DNA of 64,000 bases from Papilionanthe hookeriana x Papilionanthe teres (GCA_022702705.1 CM040428.1:103310022-103374021); one strand, 5' to 3'. Numbered from the stretch's first letter, positions 33,738 through 47,486 are shown. The notes: generated by a model from the letters alone, not told the origin. A program made the numbers and translations.

Positions 33738-36404
33738 ACACCACCTCCTCTCGGCCAAGAGAGGTACTGAACCAAAACTTACTGAAACCCTGCAAAAATC
33801 ATCCCAGACCACTCTCTACACATAGAGAACTTGATCCCCACTGAATCCCCCTGCCATTTCCTCTCTGTGAGCTCAATTTAGAGTTAAAATCCAAGCTCAA
33901 AACCAGGACACTTCACCACAGTGAGCCAATCTCCAAATTGATTGGTCCTACACCTTCACCAGACCAAGAGGAGAAGTTTCCCAGCAAAAGCCCCCTCACT
34001 AGGCCAGCCATTGCTCCCAGCCTCCAAGCTTTGTGATCGGCTGTGGTCGAAATCATACCTAGACAATTCACCAGGCCAAGGGACTTCATCTGGAGCTTGC
34101 TTGGACCCAATCGAAGGTGAGACAACTCTCAGATCGAAGCTTCACTTCTCTGAGCAAAGGTATGGACTCACTCTTCTTCCCAAGTTTACAGAGATTCTCC
34201 ATTTAATTTGAATCAATTTCAATGCATGTTTACCGTATGGATGTGTTCGTCTCTTCAAGATGAATCCATAGAGCATAAGAACACAAAAATCCGTTGAGAA
34301 TCGAGTGAGAAATTAGGGTTAGAAGGTTGACGGTCACGGGTGCACACCAGTCGTAGACGATGACTGGGAACCGTTCGATCCAGCGTGTATCGAGCGGACG
34401 GTCGGGATCGAGCCGGACAGCGCGATGGTACATGAACCGCGGGCCCCTGGAGCGCTGTGTCGGATGGCGGCGCTGAATCAGAGCGCCGCGTGGCCCTTCG
34501 GAGCTGTCGAGGATGGCGTGGCGCCGCGTGGATAAGTAGAAAAATAGGGATTTTTCTTATTTATTTAATTACCAGAACTTAGAAAATTCATAACTTTGTG
34601 TAGAAAAATCTTAAAAATAAAATAAAAATATCCTCTTGCTCAGTGAACAGAGGAGAATAATGTGGAAAAGAAATCAAGTAATTTCATTAAGTATTTTATT
34701 TTTAATGATTTATTTACTCTCTGCATTGTTTTAATTTTCCATGCATATAGGAAATTCACCATGGCATGAAACCATAGGGCTTTTGAAGCCTCTGAACTTG
34801 GGAACATTCCCTGAATTTTCCAAGGTCAGAGGTCATCCCTATGAGAAGTTATTGATCTTTCATTCATGTTACTGTTTTGAGTATTTTAATTCCAATAATT
34901 AGTATGTTGAGAAATAAATTCTAGGAAAATTTGGTGATGTTGGTTGTGACCAGAGGAACCTAGGAAAAATAATTTTTGAGCTAATTCACTTTGAACAACC
35001 CTAATTGGCCTAAATACCCAAAATTGAACTTTAATTAATTAGGGTTAACCACTCATCAAATTAACTTAAAAACAATTCTCCACTGTCCTTTAGGGATAGG
35101 AGAACACCACATAAAAATTTGAAACCAATTGGACTTGATTAATCCCACCAAATGGGTTGATTAAGCCTCTTAAGTAATAATGGGTAAAATTAAACTTTAA
35201 AAATTTATAACTCACAAAATACTTTTCAAAAATTCACAAAAATAGTTTTGGAGCCTCTCTGATATCAGAGGAACTTAGGAAAATTAAAATTGTAATTTTC
35301 TAAAAAAATTGATTTTTATCATTATTTTAATATTTTTAATAATTAAAAAATAATAAAAATTATAAAAATATTAAAAATCACCAAAATGTCATATTTTGAA
35401 TTATAAACACTTAGGAACAAACCAAATAATTTTCTTAAATTCCTAGGATAAGATATTGAATTTTAAAGGCTTAATGTATTTTTTAATATTAAAAAATGTA
35501 TTTTTCCAACTTTTTCACTAAAATAATTCTAATAAAACAAAGAAAAATTAGAAAATTATGAAAATTGGTTCTCTAGTTTCCCTGATATTAGAGAGATTTT
35601 TGAAAAATATAAAACTCATTTTTCAACCTTTATTTTATTTTTAAATTAATTAATACTCCAAAATTCAAAATAATTCTAGTAAATAAAATATAATTCATAA
35701 AATCACCAAATTTAGTCCAAATGGTCCTCCGGTCATTAGGAGTGCCCCATAATTTTCTTAAGAATAGAAAAATTCCCTTGGTCATCTCATTGAATTTTCC
35801 TTGAAAATCCCTATTTTCTACAAAAAATAATTATATAAACAAATTAAATACAGAAAAATCACATTTTCTCCTCTAATGTCTTAATTGACATGTGAGTGAA
35901 GCCACATAAAAATTTCAAATTCATTTAAGCTCAATTTAGTGAGTTATGGAATTATTAAGCTTGAAGGGCAAAATGGTAATTAAAATTTTAACCCTTAATT
36001 AAAACTTTAGGCTTAATAAAATGAGAGAGTAAAATATTTGATCCTAATCTGATTTGGATGATTGAAATTTAAATAATTAAAGGATAGAAACCCATCAATC
36101 ATTTTTAAGATTAATTTGAGTAAACCTTAACCAATTAATTAATTAAATTTGGAAGATTAATAAAAATTGAAATTATTAAAATAGGGATATTATTAGGAAG
36201 ACAATTATTCTTTAATTTAAGAATCCCTAAATTAATCACCTCAATAATATTTAATTCCTAATTAAAATGATAATCCAAACTCAAGATTTAAAATACTAAA
36301 AGACTTAATCATTAAATTAAATTAAGATTAAAACATTTAAATTAAATCCTTCCAAAATTTCAATTAAATTAATACTTTAACAATTAAATTAAATCATCTT
36401 TAAA

Positions 36405-36655
36405 ACATAAAAAATAAAATATTAAATTAAAATTAAAATAAAATTAAATTAAAATTAATATTAAATTAAATTAAATTAAATTAAATTAAATTAAATTGAA
36501 TTAAATTAAATTAAATTAAAACATATTAAATTAAATTAAATTAAATAAAAAAATAAAATCAAATTAAAATAAAATTTAAATTAAATTAAAATTAAAATTA
36601 AAATTAAATTAAAATTAATATTAAATTAAATTAAATTAAATTGAATTGAATTAAA
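36405..36655 (+). repeat. AAATT pentanucleotide array in 3' LTR
   Basis: Equivalent of 16785-17060 with a slightly different number and arrangement of units, as expected for a slipping microsatellite. Confidence 0.9.
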
Positions 36656-38777
36656 TATAACATCACCTAGGACATAAAGAATTCAAAAAATAAATCTAAA
36701 ACAACTTGAACACTATTCCAAACTTAAACCCATTAATTAAAATTAAATTAAATCACAAATCACATAAACATCAATTTGCCCTCAAAAGCTCTTGTTGTCA
36801 TAACTCCTAAACGGAGTATTAAGTGAAGTGTTACTTCACTTATAGGATATTCAAATGTCCTAGTTCACTGAGCAAAAGAACAAAACTTAACTAAACTCCT
36901 GAATGATTAATTCACTTGTATAATTAAATTCCCTTGGACTTAAAACAAATCTAGAGGTATTGAAAAGATGTTTAAGACTCGTCTTAAGCCCTTCCTCAAT
37001 ATGATAGGATATTTATAAGAACAATTGAACATAATTGTTCTTTAATGAAGAAAATCGTCCTTAAAACAAAATTGAAAACCTAGACGTCATAGGAATGACT
37101 AGCTATAGGACTAGGAGCTTGGTAGAAAACCAGAAACCTTGCCCTTAGCTTCACCTAGGTAATTGCTATAAATACTTAAATACTCTAACATGCATTTTAA
37201 GTGCAGCTTGGGATGACGGGAAGACCCTCCAGGTACGCTTTTATTTTATTGCAATTTACTTTATTGCAAAAATGCACTTTACTTTTCTTGCATGATAAAC
37301 AACTGTTGCATGAAAACCAAAACCTTTAGGGTAGTCCCTAAAACTGAAACCAAAACTAAATTAAAAATCACTGCATGATAAAATTCACCGCCACAACATT
37401 TTAAAATATAAAACAACTCAAAATTTAATCACAAACAGAACACAAAACTACAATTGCAACTAAATTAAAACGTCTCGTTGAATGATCGGGAATACCTCGG
37501 ATGATGTAACCCACATGTTGCTAACGGGATTTCCCACGGTCTAAATGAAAGTGCGGAACTCATTCAGTTGAGTTTAGCAAATTCATCTGGACTAAGTGAA
37601 TTCGATGAAAATAACGGTGTCGGGAGGATGGAACCGTGAGATCTAAATCGGTTCTGTTTAATCAAACTTTAAGATTTGTTTTAATTAAAATATTAAAAAC
37701 ACCTGGATTTTAAGATTTTCTCTAAACCAAAACACTTCTCTCATCTCCTGATTTATGACTTCTAAAACTAAACCTCTGCAACAACAAGGAACTCGGAGCA
37801 TGGTGGGCGAGCACGGCCATCGTCATCAAGCAAACTCGAGTCTACTTGACAGAAACTTTCTTAGAATAAAATAACCAAGCCATAGGATTTCGAGGTAGTT
37901 TGCCTAGTGCAACATAAATCCTCAACTTTTCGTTAGGCATTTGCATAATCATGTTATGCAAATTAAGCCCTAATCGGTCTTAGGACTTCGAGGTAGTCGT
38001 TCGGTACGACATAAGCCCTCACATCTTCGAGGCTATTTGCATGACTGTATCATACGAATATAAGTCCTAATTAATTAAAATTGGCAAGATTGGAATATCA
38101 GATAATATTAGGATTTTCTTAAAATGAAGCCAAACAATAGGATAGCCAGGAAGTTGCCAAGATTCTTCTTGGATCCTCAGCTTCTCCTACTTCTCTTCCT
38201 TTGGATTCTCAAAAATAAATTGTTCCAAATTTTGAGTCATTCCCTTTTGAATTTTCAAAAATCCAATTGTTTGAAAACCTTAAATTTTGAAATCCTTGAG
38301 AGCAAAACCACTGATCATTATCGAGAGTTTTCTTAAGTGATTCCCGTCACTTAGGATGTAATTAACTATAGAGGCTTGCCCTTATAGGGAACTTTAAGAA
38401 CCTGAGTAATATAAACCACGCTTAATTCATTTATATTAAGCGGGGAACTTGTCGGCTTATAAAATTGGTTCGCAGACCAAACGGATGTCACAAATCTCCT
38501 AGTTTATTTAATCGAGCCCTATCACCAAACAGTGTGTCTATTCTTCGGGATAGATACATGGTTTATGGCGCGGTGCTCGTTTATATAAACTATTTGGGAT
38601 GTGAGATCGGTTTGATTTCATATCTTAAAACTTTTAAACTTAAAATTACTTTCAAAATCAAATGTTATCTTTTAAACTTTATATTTAAATTAAATTTAAA
38701 TATAAAAAATTCGTCGACAATTTCTGTAGGCGACCCCCTCTTCAAAATAAAACACATAACCTAAAAATATGCCGACA

Positions 38778-38782
38778 CAAAT
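38778..38782. repeat. Target-site duplication of G1, right copy (CAAAT)
   Basis: Matches 11743-11747 exactly. Confidence 0.95.
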
Positions 38783-40516
38783 GAGCAACAAAAATGCTTA
38801 CTTTTGAAGTTAATGATATAACTAACCTTGGTCTGATAAAAAAATTAGGCTGCTTTAAACAAATGCATTTTGCCTTCGAAGCACAACACATTTGTTGAAG
38901 GTCCTTTATTGGCATCAATTTTTTTTTGTATCACATATAGGATATATACTTGAATGACTTGGGACTATTTATTATTCATTCAGTTAATCCCATAACTCAA
39001 GATTTCCATCTAGATCTCTTGGTACATGTTCGATGCACAAAACCAGGGTCCATAATGATTTAACTTTGTCTGGGAGAATCCATCGTTCAATAGTGTCAGT
39101 TATGATACGAGACAAAATTAATGTCTGTTCCAGTTTCTAGAGACCATATCACATATGTTTAAATCCTCTCGTGGTTAAGGAAAGTCACGAAAACCTCCCA
39201 CACACGTTTCTGGGAAGTTAAGGTTTCGGGTGATGTACTTGTGTGGTAGTTTGGAGAGCAGATTAACACCAATTCCCTTAGTAAAAGACACATAAAAAAA
39301 TTTAATTTTTACAGTTATGGGACTATATTTTAGTCCTAATTAATCTCCCAAAAATTTCTGATCGAGGAAACCATTTGTCGAACATTTTACACGAAAATCA
39401 GGGTTTTCAGGCCACACCTGTCCTTAGGTGCCAGTCGCTTGGTGCCTTAGCACCAGACACCTAGGCCCACAAAATGGCCACTTTAATCTCCAATCAGAGT
39501 AGCCAAAAAAGGTTCCATCCCTCTAGCACTTAGGTGCTAGTCCCCTGGAAAGTAGGCATCTGAAATAGCCCTTAAGCGTCCTAAAGCTGATAGCACAAAT
39601 AGTAGGTGCCTATGGGAAGGGTTCTCCTAAGTTCTAGTAACAACTCTTAGGTGTTAGGGACGCAATGCTCAGGCACCAGGCCTAGAGCCAAGGCCCTAGG
39701 TCACAACTCTTAGGAGCCAAGTCATTTTCTACTCAACCTTTTCTCAAGATTTTAACCCAGCACACCTCTCCAAGCAGACAAAAGTTCATGTTTTCTTGGT
39801 TTATGTTGGGATATGCCTTAGGGAGGAAATAAGGCGATGGGAAAAGAACTTTATGCCCTTTTGAGAGAAATTAAGGATGGTGTGCATGGTATTTTAAGAA
39901 AAGGAGAAGAGGAAGAAAATATTAGGTGGGTTCATATTCATACTCAGAGATCTTCTTGCTTCCTTGGCTTCTCTAAGGCTTCTTCTTATGGCTCTTCTTC
40001 TTTTTTTGGAGCTTGATTATTCACTTGGAGGCTTTGAGGTGTAAAGATTGGAAGAAATATGAGAAAATAGGTCTTGCTCCTTACAGTCATTACTTCCTCT
40101 TCTTTTTCTTCTTCCATTAAATGTCACTTTTCCTTCATCTTTACTAATACCTCCACCACATTCTTTGAGTGTGTAAGGGGATTTTTTTGAAGGAGATGCA
40201 TTGTGAAGGATAGGAGAACTTCATCACTCCCATGGAAGTAGGAAAGTGTCATCTCTCGTTAGAAGGAAGGAGAGCTTCTTCATAGAAATGTCGGAGCATG
40301 GATAACTAAAGAGAACACATCGGTCAACCATCATGTGGGTAAGAACCTCTAAAAAGACTTTTTTTTTAAATTCCTAGAGCCCACTTGGTATTTATATTAG
40401 AAGAAATATGTTAGGTTTTTTGTGACAGAGAAAATCCGCTTAGCTTAGCCTTACGAATTTATGATGAAAACCTCCATCTTTAAAACCTTGACATAATCAT
40501 ACAAGTGACTAGCAAT
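38783..40516. other. Unassigned decayed DNA
   Basis: No open frame with family features. The stretch 39400-39740 is dense in GGTGCC, GGCACC and CTAGGTGCC words, like the GGCGCC-word segment inside the Athila-like LTRs, so it may be a worn LTR fragment. I could not fix ends or orientation. Confidence 0.35.
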
Positions 40517-42447
40517 TGATCAACCTAAAAATGCACTATTTTTTTATGCCATATTTTATAATAATATTGCACTTTAAAGGTATTTTCTCTTGTGTTTTTG
40601 CTTATAGGTACATCAAATTGAAGAATTTTGAGTGATTGGAGAAAAAGGAATGAAAATGAAGTAAAAAAAGGTGTAATTTGGAGCCAAAATGAGCAAGGAA
40701 GAAATTTATGACCTAAATGGTTTTGATAAGTCTTTCTATGCTTAATATGTTTTACATTTTTTACATATTTTTGAATGAAATTACTCTTTATTTTTATGTC
40801 TATTTTGTAGAGCTATCCGTTAGGAACACAACGCAACTGAAACGGGACGAAACAGAGCTAAAATGGAGCCAAACGAAGCAAAATGGTGGAGCTATGCATA
40901 GGATGGCGCCTAAGCAACAAAATTGGCACTTAGCTGCCAGGCAGTGGCTCCTATGTGCCAAACAGCCGGTGCATAGCCGTCAGTGGTGACGGTTTTTTGC
41001 ATAATGTCTTGTAGAAACGTCAAATTTTGACATTTTTCGAAGCGTTGCGAAACTTATTTCATGGGTAATTCATTGGGAATGATAAAATAAACTTTCTATA
41101 AGAGTTTTGTTTAGTTATAAGAAGTTATTATGTAAGGGATGTGTCTCTTAGAGTGAAAAGGCACATAAGGCACCCTTTGGATGATTCATTGAATGTGGAC
41201 TCTTTTTGAAGAGACACTTATGCATCTCTTAGAAAATTATTATTAAGGCTTGCAAACTCTTGAAGAAGGAGATTTAGAGAAGGGAGAGGAACTATTAGAA
41301 GAGGAGAAGAAGGCCGAGAAAAAGAAGACTTGGGCGTGAGCCTCAAGTGGGGTGACAAGGTGAGAGAGAATGAGAGAGTGTGAGAATTTCTTCTTTTCTT
41401 TTCACTTTGTTCTTGGAGAGGATTGAAAAGAGATTGCTTTTGCTATACAAGGAGATTTTTATTTCCATCAAAGATAAGTATTTTCATTGTATTGATTTGA
41501 ATCTAGTACTTTGTTAGAGTGGTTTCAAAGACTTGTTCAATGAAAAGTTCTTGTTGTTTCTCCATGTGTAGTGGGTAGTTTTCTTTACTCTTTCCTCTTA
41601 CAATGAATTAGTATGCATGTGTAGGATATAAAATTGAGTAGAGTGAGAATATATTGTGATGATTTTAATTTTTTCTTCATTTACATGTAAACTTGATCAA
41701 CTTGCATGTTAAAATCTGTTGTGAGAATATGTAAGAACCAATGCGTATTGTCTCAGTCAACTTTTGGTAAGAATCACGTGAGATTATATGGGTGAGCATA
41801 TAGTCCATATAATTGAGTGCAAATAAATAGAGAGATATGCAAGTTTAAGAGGTGTAGAATTAGAAGACTTTAGGGTGACAGACTAAAGCTCCTAATTTGG
41901 TTTGATGTGAAAAGTTTTGTTATGAGATGTTAGCCCCCAGGTGGAGGGAGAAGAGGGAACTCTAGAGTGAGAGCTAGTATCTTCCCTGCCTAACCCATCT
42001 ACAAAGTTTTAAATCATCAAATTATCCTATGCTCTTTATAGAACCAAGTAAGGGTAAAGAATATAATTTCTCCTATTTGTCACAATCTCTCTCGCTACTT
42101 GTTTTACTTTTACACATGTCACTAATTTCATTGCATGAGGAAGAGTACTTTTAATATATTAAACTCCACTTTTCTGATTTTCACTAAGTGTTTTAGTTTA
42201 GAAGTAGTATTGTAGTAATAATTTTAGGATTTAATTAAAACCAAACCTTTATCAACTTTCCATGCTAGGGCGTGTTATTATAGACTAGAACTTCTCTTGA
42301 AAGCCAGTGTGATTAATCGCGATCTCCGTTGGATCGAGATTTGGGGCTTAATCAGAAAGCCCTATATTACTTGATAATGATTCGTATACTTGCATAAAAT
42401 CCCATTTTATAGTAATATCAATTAAACTCTCATTTGCATCGACATCA
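40517..42447 (+). mobile_element. Athila-like LTR C
   Basis: TGATCAACCTAAAAATGCAC to CGACATCA, 1931 bp, followed six bases later by a PBS. Shares the block structure of LTRs A and B: the TTGCACTTTAAAGG motif, the GGCGCC-word segment (40905-40990), the AAATAAATAGAGAG motif (41821-41834), and the 3' signature AAAGCCCTATATTACTTGAT. The 5' LTR position is shown by the PBS, but the interior beyond is unrecognisable. Confidence 0.8.
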
Positions 42448-42453
42448 AGTTTT

Positions 42454-42471
42454 TGGCGTCGTTGTAAAGAA
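42454..42471 (+). other. Degenerate primer binding site after LTR C
   Basis: TGGCGTCGTTGTAAAGAA: the first half matches the aspartate-tRNA-type site TGGCGCCGTTG, the second half is lost. Confidence 0.6.
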
Positions 42472-42898
42472 AGAGATATAATTAAAAGGAAATAAAACGT
42501 AAGCATAAATATCTGGGATCAATAACCTTATGGATATTTACTGAATTTATCACTTGATGAATGAGATGAAGCCACCTAGAGCTAGAGAAGAAGGAATTTC
42601 TTAAATCCTTGTTACCTAGATGATAAAGGACATGACTGTATGTGAAAACCTTCACTTTTGCCAAGATTTTCTCCTACTGAAAAGTTCCTTCACTTCACCG
42701 AATGGTTTGAGGTAGGTCCTCCATTATGGTATCTACGATTTTGTCAATTTGCCATATGTTTCCCGTAAGAACTCTAGGATGAGCTTAATTTTTTTGTCGA
42801 AATTGATCTGACCTCATTTCATGCATGTTTTTACATTCTTTTGGTGAGCTTAGCATGATTAAAATTACATTAAAAAATGTCCCTTTTTTTAATGATTC
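42472..42898. other. Unassigned sequence after PBS C
   Basis: No coding or repeat signal recognised; possibly a remnant of the interior of the element owning LTR C. Confidence 0.3.
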
Positions 42899-43620
42899 AT
42901 CGGTCAGCCGTCCATGCATTCGGTTTGATTGGTTATCTTTTCTGTCGCTTTGACCAACCGAAAGCCACTGACTTAATTGGCTATATCGATCTTTCTTTCA
43001 TCAATTTAACTAATTAGCCACCATTGGCCTAATCGGCTCGATCAAAATCCTTCGTTACTTTGGCCGATCAGCTTCCACCGACCCGATCGGCTCTATCGGC
43101 CATCTTTGTCTCTTCGATCGATCAGCTGCTAATGGCTCGATTGGCTTGATCAACCAATTTTGGTCAATTTGTCGGATCATCTTCATTGAGTCGATCGATT
43201 AGATTCCACTAGCTTGATTGACTCGATCGACCATTTTTATTATTTTGACTAATTGGCCACCACTAATTCGGTCGGTTCTCTTAACCATCTTTGTTGACTC
43301 AATTAATCAGTTGTCATTGTTCTGATCAACTTGGTCATCTCTTTTTGTTATTTTAATTGCTTTGCCACCACAGGTTTCATCGATTCACTTGACCTTCTTA
43401 ATTGACTCGATTGATCGACCGCCACCGATGTAACCGGATCAATCAACCATCTTCGTTGTTTTGATTGATCGATCGAATCAATCAACCCTTTTCTTTGATT
43501 CGACTAATTGGCTGCCACCAGCTCGATCGATCCTTCATCGATGATCGGTCGCCCACACTGGCTCGATCGACCTTTCCCAGTCCACTTGATTGATCAACTA
43601 TCACCGACTCGATAATATTA
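42899..43620 (+). repeat. Worn 54-bp minisatellite rich in GATCGA words
   Basis: About 13 units, each roughly 54 bp (54, 56, 54 and 55 in the first four). A recurring outline is: GATCAGCxGCCACC, then CGGCTCGATCGGCTCGATC-like, then ACCATCTTTGTTGTTTTGAC-like. Units differ strongly from one another and the last ones are shortened, so the array is old. No array of identical repeats with unique spacers, hence not CRISPR-like. Confidence 0.75.
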
Positions 43621-46068
43621 ATATGTCATCCTTCATCAATCAGCCGCCTACACCATTTCGATTGACCACCTCTATCGCTACGACCAAGCTGCTACTACAT
43701 GGCCAATCGTATCGATTGACTCCACTTAAATGTCTCATTATTGCACGTTTATTTAATATTTCTTACATGAATACATTCACAACCTCACCCTATCGTGCAC
43801 CTGTGGGCATATGCCCACATATGCTCATAGTATGCGTCTATGCCCCATATTAGCATGTTACTTTGTGCCTACCCAGTGACATCTATATGTCACGGTGCAT
43901 CAAGTTGCTCATTTTTGCACTTACACTTTATAGTCTTGCATGTCTTCCTGGGTCACTGTTCTTTCTCACTCAACTTTGACACTCACATGTTTGTGTTAGG
44001 GATAGTTTGTAAATTAAGTTTACATGGTGTGTAAATCTCTTTGATGAGAACTACATTACCACACCTCCTACGACACCACTCTGAATTGATGTATGCATTT
44101 TCTTGAGCCACTACTTCTTGCACACTCATCTTCGACACTCGGATATCTTATTTGGGTATGGCTTGCACATCTACCCTGGCCGTTCTATAATTCTACCTAA
44201 CGAGAACTACACCACCTCGCTTCTTATGGAATTACTCATAAGTACCATAGGTTTACCATGTTATGTCACTTGACATGAAGTCCAAAAGCCTATCAATCCT
44301 CCAAGTACGCGATATGAGCTTACTTGGACACATGGCCACCACTGATATGAATCACGCTCGAAAGGCCTTTGAATCTAATCGGTGGATAAGTCATGTTGCC
44401 CTTAACATTACCTTGGTATGTCATATGTGTTGCATGTGTTTTTCATTTTTCTTCATGCTTAGTCGTTATTGGATTAAGGTGTAATTCTCTCATTAGTCGT
44501 CCTACACCATAGGTGACCAAGTACTACATCACCTACCGGATGTGCTTTGCATTTGCATTTTTGCATCTTTGATGCATTCATCATTAGTACATGCCATGGA
44601 ATACTTATAATGAACGTTTTCTATTTCGTGATCGCTCCTCCGTTGGAGTAGTCACAACACACTAAATCACTTCACATCTGTATGTGCACTTTTGATTGTC
44701 TTGAAACTAGAGCTTGCTCATTAGTTGAGGGACTCATTGTTGGTCATGATGTGTTAGTGAGTATTGTCCACATGGATGTCTCAGTGAGCAATATAAAATA
44801 TTGCATTGTGACTAGCACACGTATGTTGTGCTAAGGTTCCAAGGGGTATGATAGGCACCATTAAGGCTTCTCCTCTCTTAGAAAGGTTCCAAGGGGTATT
44901 ATAGGTGCCATTAAGGCTATTCCTCTCTTAGAACCTATCTCAAAAATATTAAACATTGTACATTTATTACTCATACACATCATATTTTCAAAACCTATTA
45001 TGAAACTTTTGCATCATTTACTTTGACAATACAAGATGTGAAATCTTTTAAAGGATTTCTTTCATACAAAGCACTTATTTAGTAACCCCTCTTAGAATCC
45101 TTGGATCCTTAGGATGGGGCCGAGAAGGGCAACCCTGTCAAAACATACGCTAGTCTTTCACCCACACCTGCACACACTTAGATGATGTGACTGGTACACT
45201 ATACATTAAATGGAGTACTAGACTATGACTAGGGTGCTAGGTAATGTTTTTGATGTACCGACTATGGTTCTCTACTTATTTGGTTTCCCTAGACACACAT
45301 CACTTTGTGTGCTGCTTTTGTGTGTTCACTAGTGTGTGAGACATGAAAATTAGTATGTTAGAGGCAGTTTTCTTTTAGGGAGCCATGTCTAATAAGGTGG
45401 AACTGCAATGATTTACACTAATGCATTTTCTACAAGTGCTAGTAAGCACCCCTCTCATCGAGCATGACTTACTACGTTGCATGCCTATAACCTGTGCTAA
45501 CCCCACTGTTTTGCAAGTCGATCCTTTATTTAGATTTTACCATGTACTTTCTAGAGTTCTTAGATAGAGTCTGTGTCAGAAATAAGGTATGGGCATGTTT
45601 CTAAGATGCTTGCCAGGGTGAAACAACGTGACATTGACCAGGAGCTGCATGCTTGTGTCTTGCACCTTAATTCTGATTTCTCATTTATGTATAGAATTAG
45701 GACCAAACTTGTATATGCAGTGTCTGATTGCCTTTTCTTTGTTCTAGGATATGTTGTTGATTCAGCGATGTCAGCATTTCATCATAATATTTAGGGTGCT
45801 TTTACTTTATACAGTGTGATTGACATGGCATCACTATTATTTGTTAGTGGATTGTGTGGGTATCATGCAAATAGAACATAAGCTCTCTAAGGACCTAATA
45901 TTCTAAACTTATTACAAAATTTATATTAAAAGATTAATATTAATCAATATTTAGGATTAAAACATTTCAAGATTTTTAAAATATATATTTGTTTTTTGCA
46001 TAGCCCTTCAGTCAAATTTTAAACGGGTTGCATAGCTTAACCATAACTCAAGTCATAAAATAGGCCTC
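43621..46068. other. Unassigned low-copy-looking DNA
   Basis: No reading frame with recognisable protein features on either strand; short open frames (43590-43853, 44263-44484, 45573-45794) have no family signal. Word usage (many CAC/CAT and GTG runs) differs from the surrounding LTRs, so this may be an old unidentified transposon or host spacer. Confidence 0.35.
44833..44932 (+). repeat. Tandem duplication, 50-bp unit
   Basis: AAGGTTCCAAGGGGTAT at 44833 and again at 44883; the two 50-bp units differ at only a few positions (ATAGGCACC versus ATAGGTGCC; GCTTCTCC versus GCTATTCC). Confidence 0.9.
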
Positions 46069-47486
46069 TAATCCACCTAAAATTTACTATTTTTAGTGTT
46101 GTTTTTATGAGCATTTTATGTACAATTTTGATGACATTGCACTTTAAAGGATGTAATCTTGCATGTGTTTGGTTTTAGGTACATGAAATAGATATTTAGA
46201 GAAAATAAGGGAAAAAATATTACAAAATTGGACTATTTTGTGTGGCGCTATAGCATCACCCTTGAAGCCATTGCGCCACCTACCAGGTGAATTGGGTGTT
46301 ATAGCGTCGTAGCTTGGCACTATAGCGCCAGTAACTACCCTTATAAAAGATACATTAAATTTAGCCGAATTTAAAGAGGCGTTTAAAGCATCCCTTGGTT
46401 ATTTTCAGAGATCTATTAAAAGGGAACAATTTGACTGAAAATTGTAGATTTTTGGAGGCTTGGGAGAGGACTTTTAGAGAGGTTTATTAGGTTTTTATTG
46501 TTCTTTTAGTGTGTGTAAGTGTATGTGAGTAAGTGTTGTGTAAGAGTTTGGAGATTGCTGGAAGGTAACTCCAGAAATTTGCTTAGGTAGAAGACATAAG
46601 GTACATTGTATTTGTGTTTAAGTTTTTATTGTAAGACTTGTATTTCAATAAAAATCATGTGTTTTTGTTTTATCTCCATGGATTATGAGTAATTCCCTTT
46701 CTTTCTCCTTGCATATGGGAATTAATTTTTTCGGATGAGAATGATTTAAAGATTCCTTTTTATTCTAAAAATTATAATTGTATGTTCATTGATTCTTCAT
46801 TGACTTTGTAAATTGGGCACTTGAGAAGTTAAAATTCATTGAGAAACATAATGACCCGAGAGGGCTATGATTTTCACCCAACTAGTGAATGCCACATTTC
46901 AACTTGGGCGAAGCCGTTGCGATCACCCGAGGGGAGTGCAAATAGATAGGGAGATAAGTTTTGTTGGGCATATAATTGATGTTTCTAGGGTGATAGACTA
47001 GATTCTTTTATCGATTTAGTTTAGAGTTTGGATTGTAAGGGTCCGTAGTAGGTTCTACAGAGAGGGCACAATGTTTTATCTAGATGTGAGAGGCTAGAAT
47101 CTACTCAACATTTTTACACAAGCTGGTGAAAAACTCTAAATTAGCTAATGTTTTTTGCTAGCACCGGGATGGTGTAAAGGATATAAATGCTCCTATTTGT
47201 CACAAGACAATATTTTGTATTTTTAATCATTCAAATCCTACGCTGATTAACATATCTTTTGCTAGGGAAAGTATTTTTTCATAATATTCAAACTCGTTTT
47301 TATATTTTATTAGCCTTCTGAACTTTATTAAACATTTAAATCTAGTTGCTACTTCTTGCTTTAAACTAGTTTTTACCATTACAACATATCAACTTTGTTC
47401 TCCTGTCATATTTATCTACAATTTAGATAAAATTTTACAAGTTAATATTAAGAGTTAATGTTTTCTTTGTGGGATCGATACTGGGT
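46069..47486 (+). mobile_element. Athila-like LTR D, 3'-truncated
   Basis: TAATCCACCTAAAATTTACT onward, matching LTR C at the start (ACATTGCACTTTAAAGGATG). The GGCGCC-word segment appears as GGCGCTATAGC (46242-46332). The middle block around AAATAGATAGGGAGA is kept, to GTGGGATCGATACTGGG, where it stops in a T run. The usual AGCCCTGTATTACTT end and the PBS are missing. Confidence 0.7.

Larger units (their letters stand above)
11748..38777 (+). mobile_element. Giant Tat/Ogre-like LTR retrotransposon G1 (27,030 bp)
   Basis: A full-length element with LTRs of 7426 and 7422 bp, TG...CA ends, CAAAT duplications, a PBS, and a PPT. Its interior is 12.2 kb with the order gag, PR, RT, RNase H, second RNase H, IN. 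The second RNase H, the arginine-tRNA-type PBS and the large size place it in the Tat lineage near Ogre. Between IN and the 3' tandem repeats it carries an extra reading frame with an ALKBH-type dioxygenase domain. The LTRs differ by a few percent by eye, so the insertion is fairly recent. All the main reading frames are nevertheless broken, so it may have been copied in trans or decayed quickly. Confidence 0.95.
31356..38777 (+). mobile_element. 3' LTR of G1 (7.4 kb)
   Basis: TGTTGACC to CCGACA, 7422 bp, a near-copy of the 5' LTR: about 2-3 differences per 100 bp in the first 450 bp compared by eye. It contains the same TATA-like box (33731-33737) and splice donor (34159|34160). Transcripts starting here could therefore splice into downstream DNA. 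Confidence 0.95.

Noticed and set aside
42899..43620. CRISPR-like or regulatory array of GATCGA motifs
   Set aside because: Units are contiguous and diverged with no unique spacers, and the DNA is eukaryotic; a worn minisatellite explains it.
43590..45794. Short open frames (43590-43853, 44263-44484, 45573-45794) as small host genes
   Set aside because: No recognisable domain, no supporting splice or promoter context, and length expected by chance.
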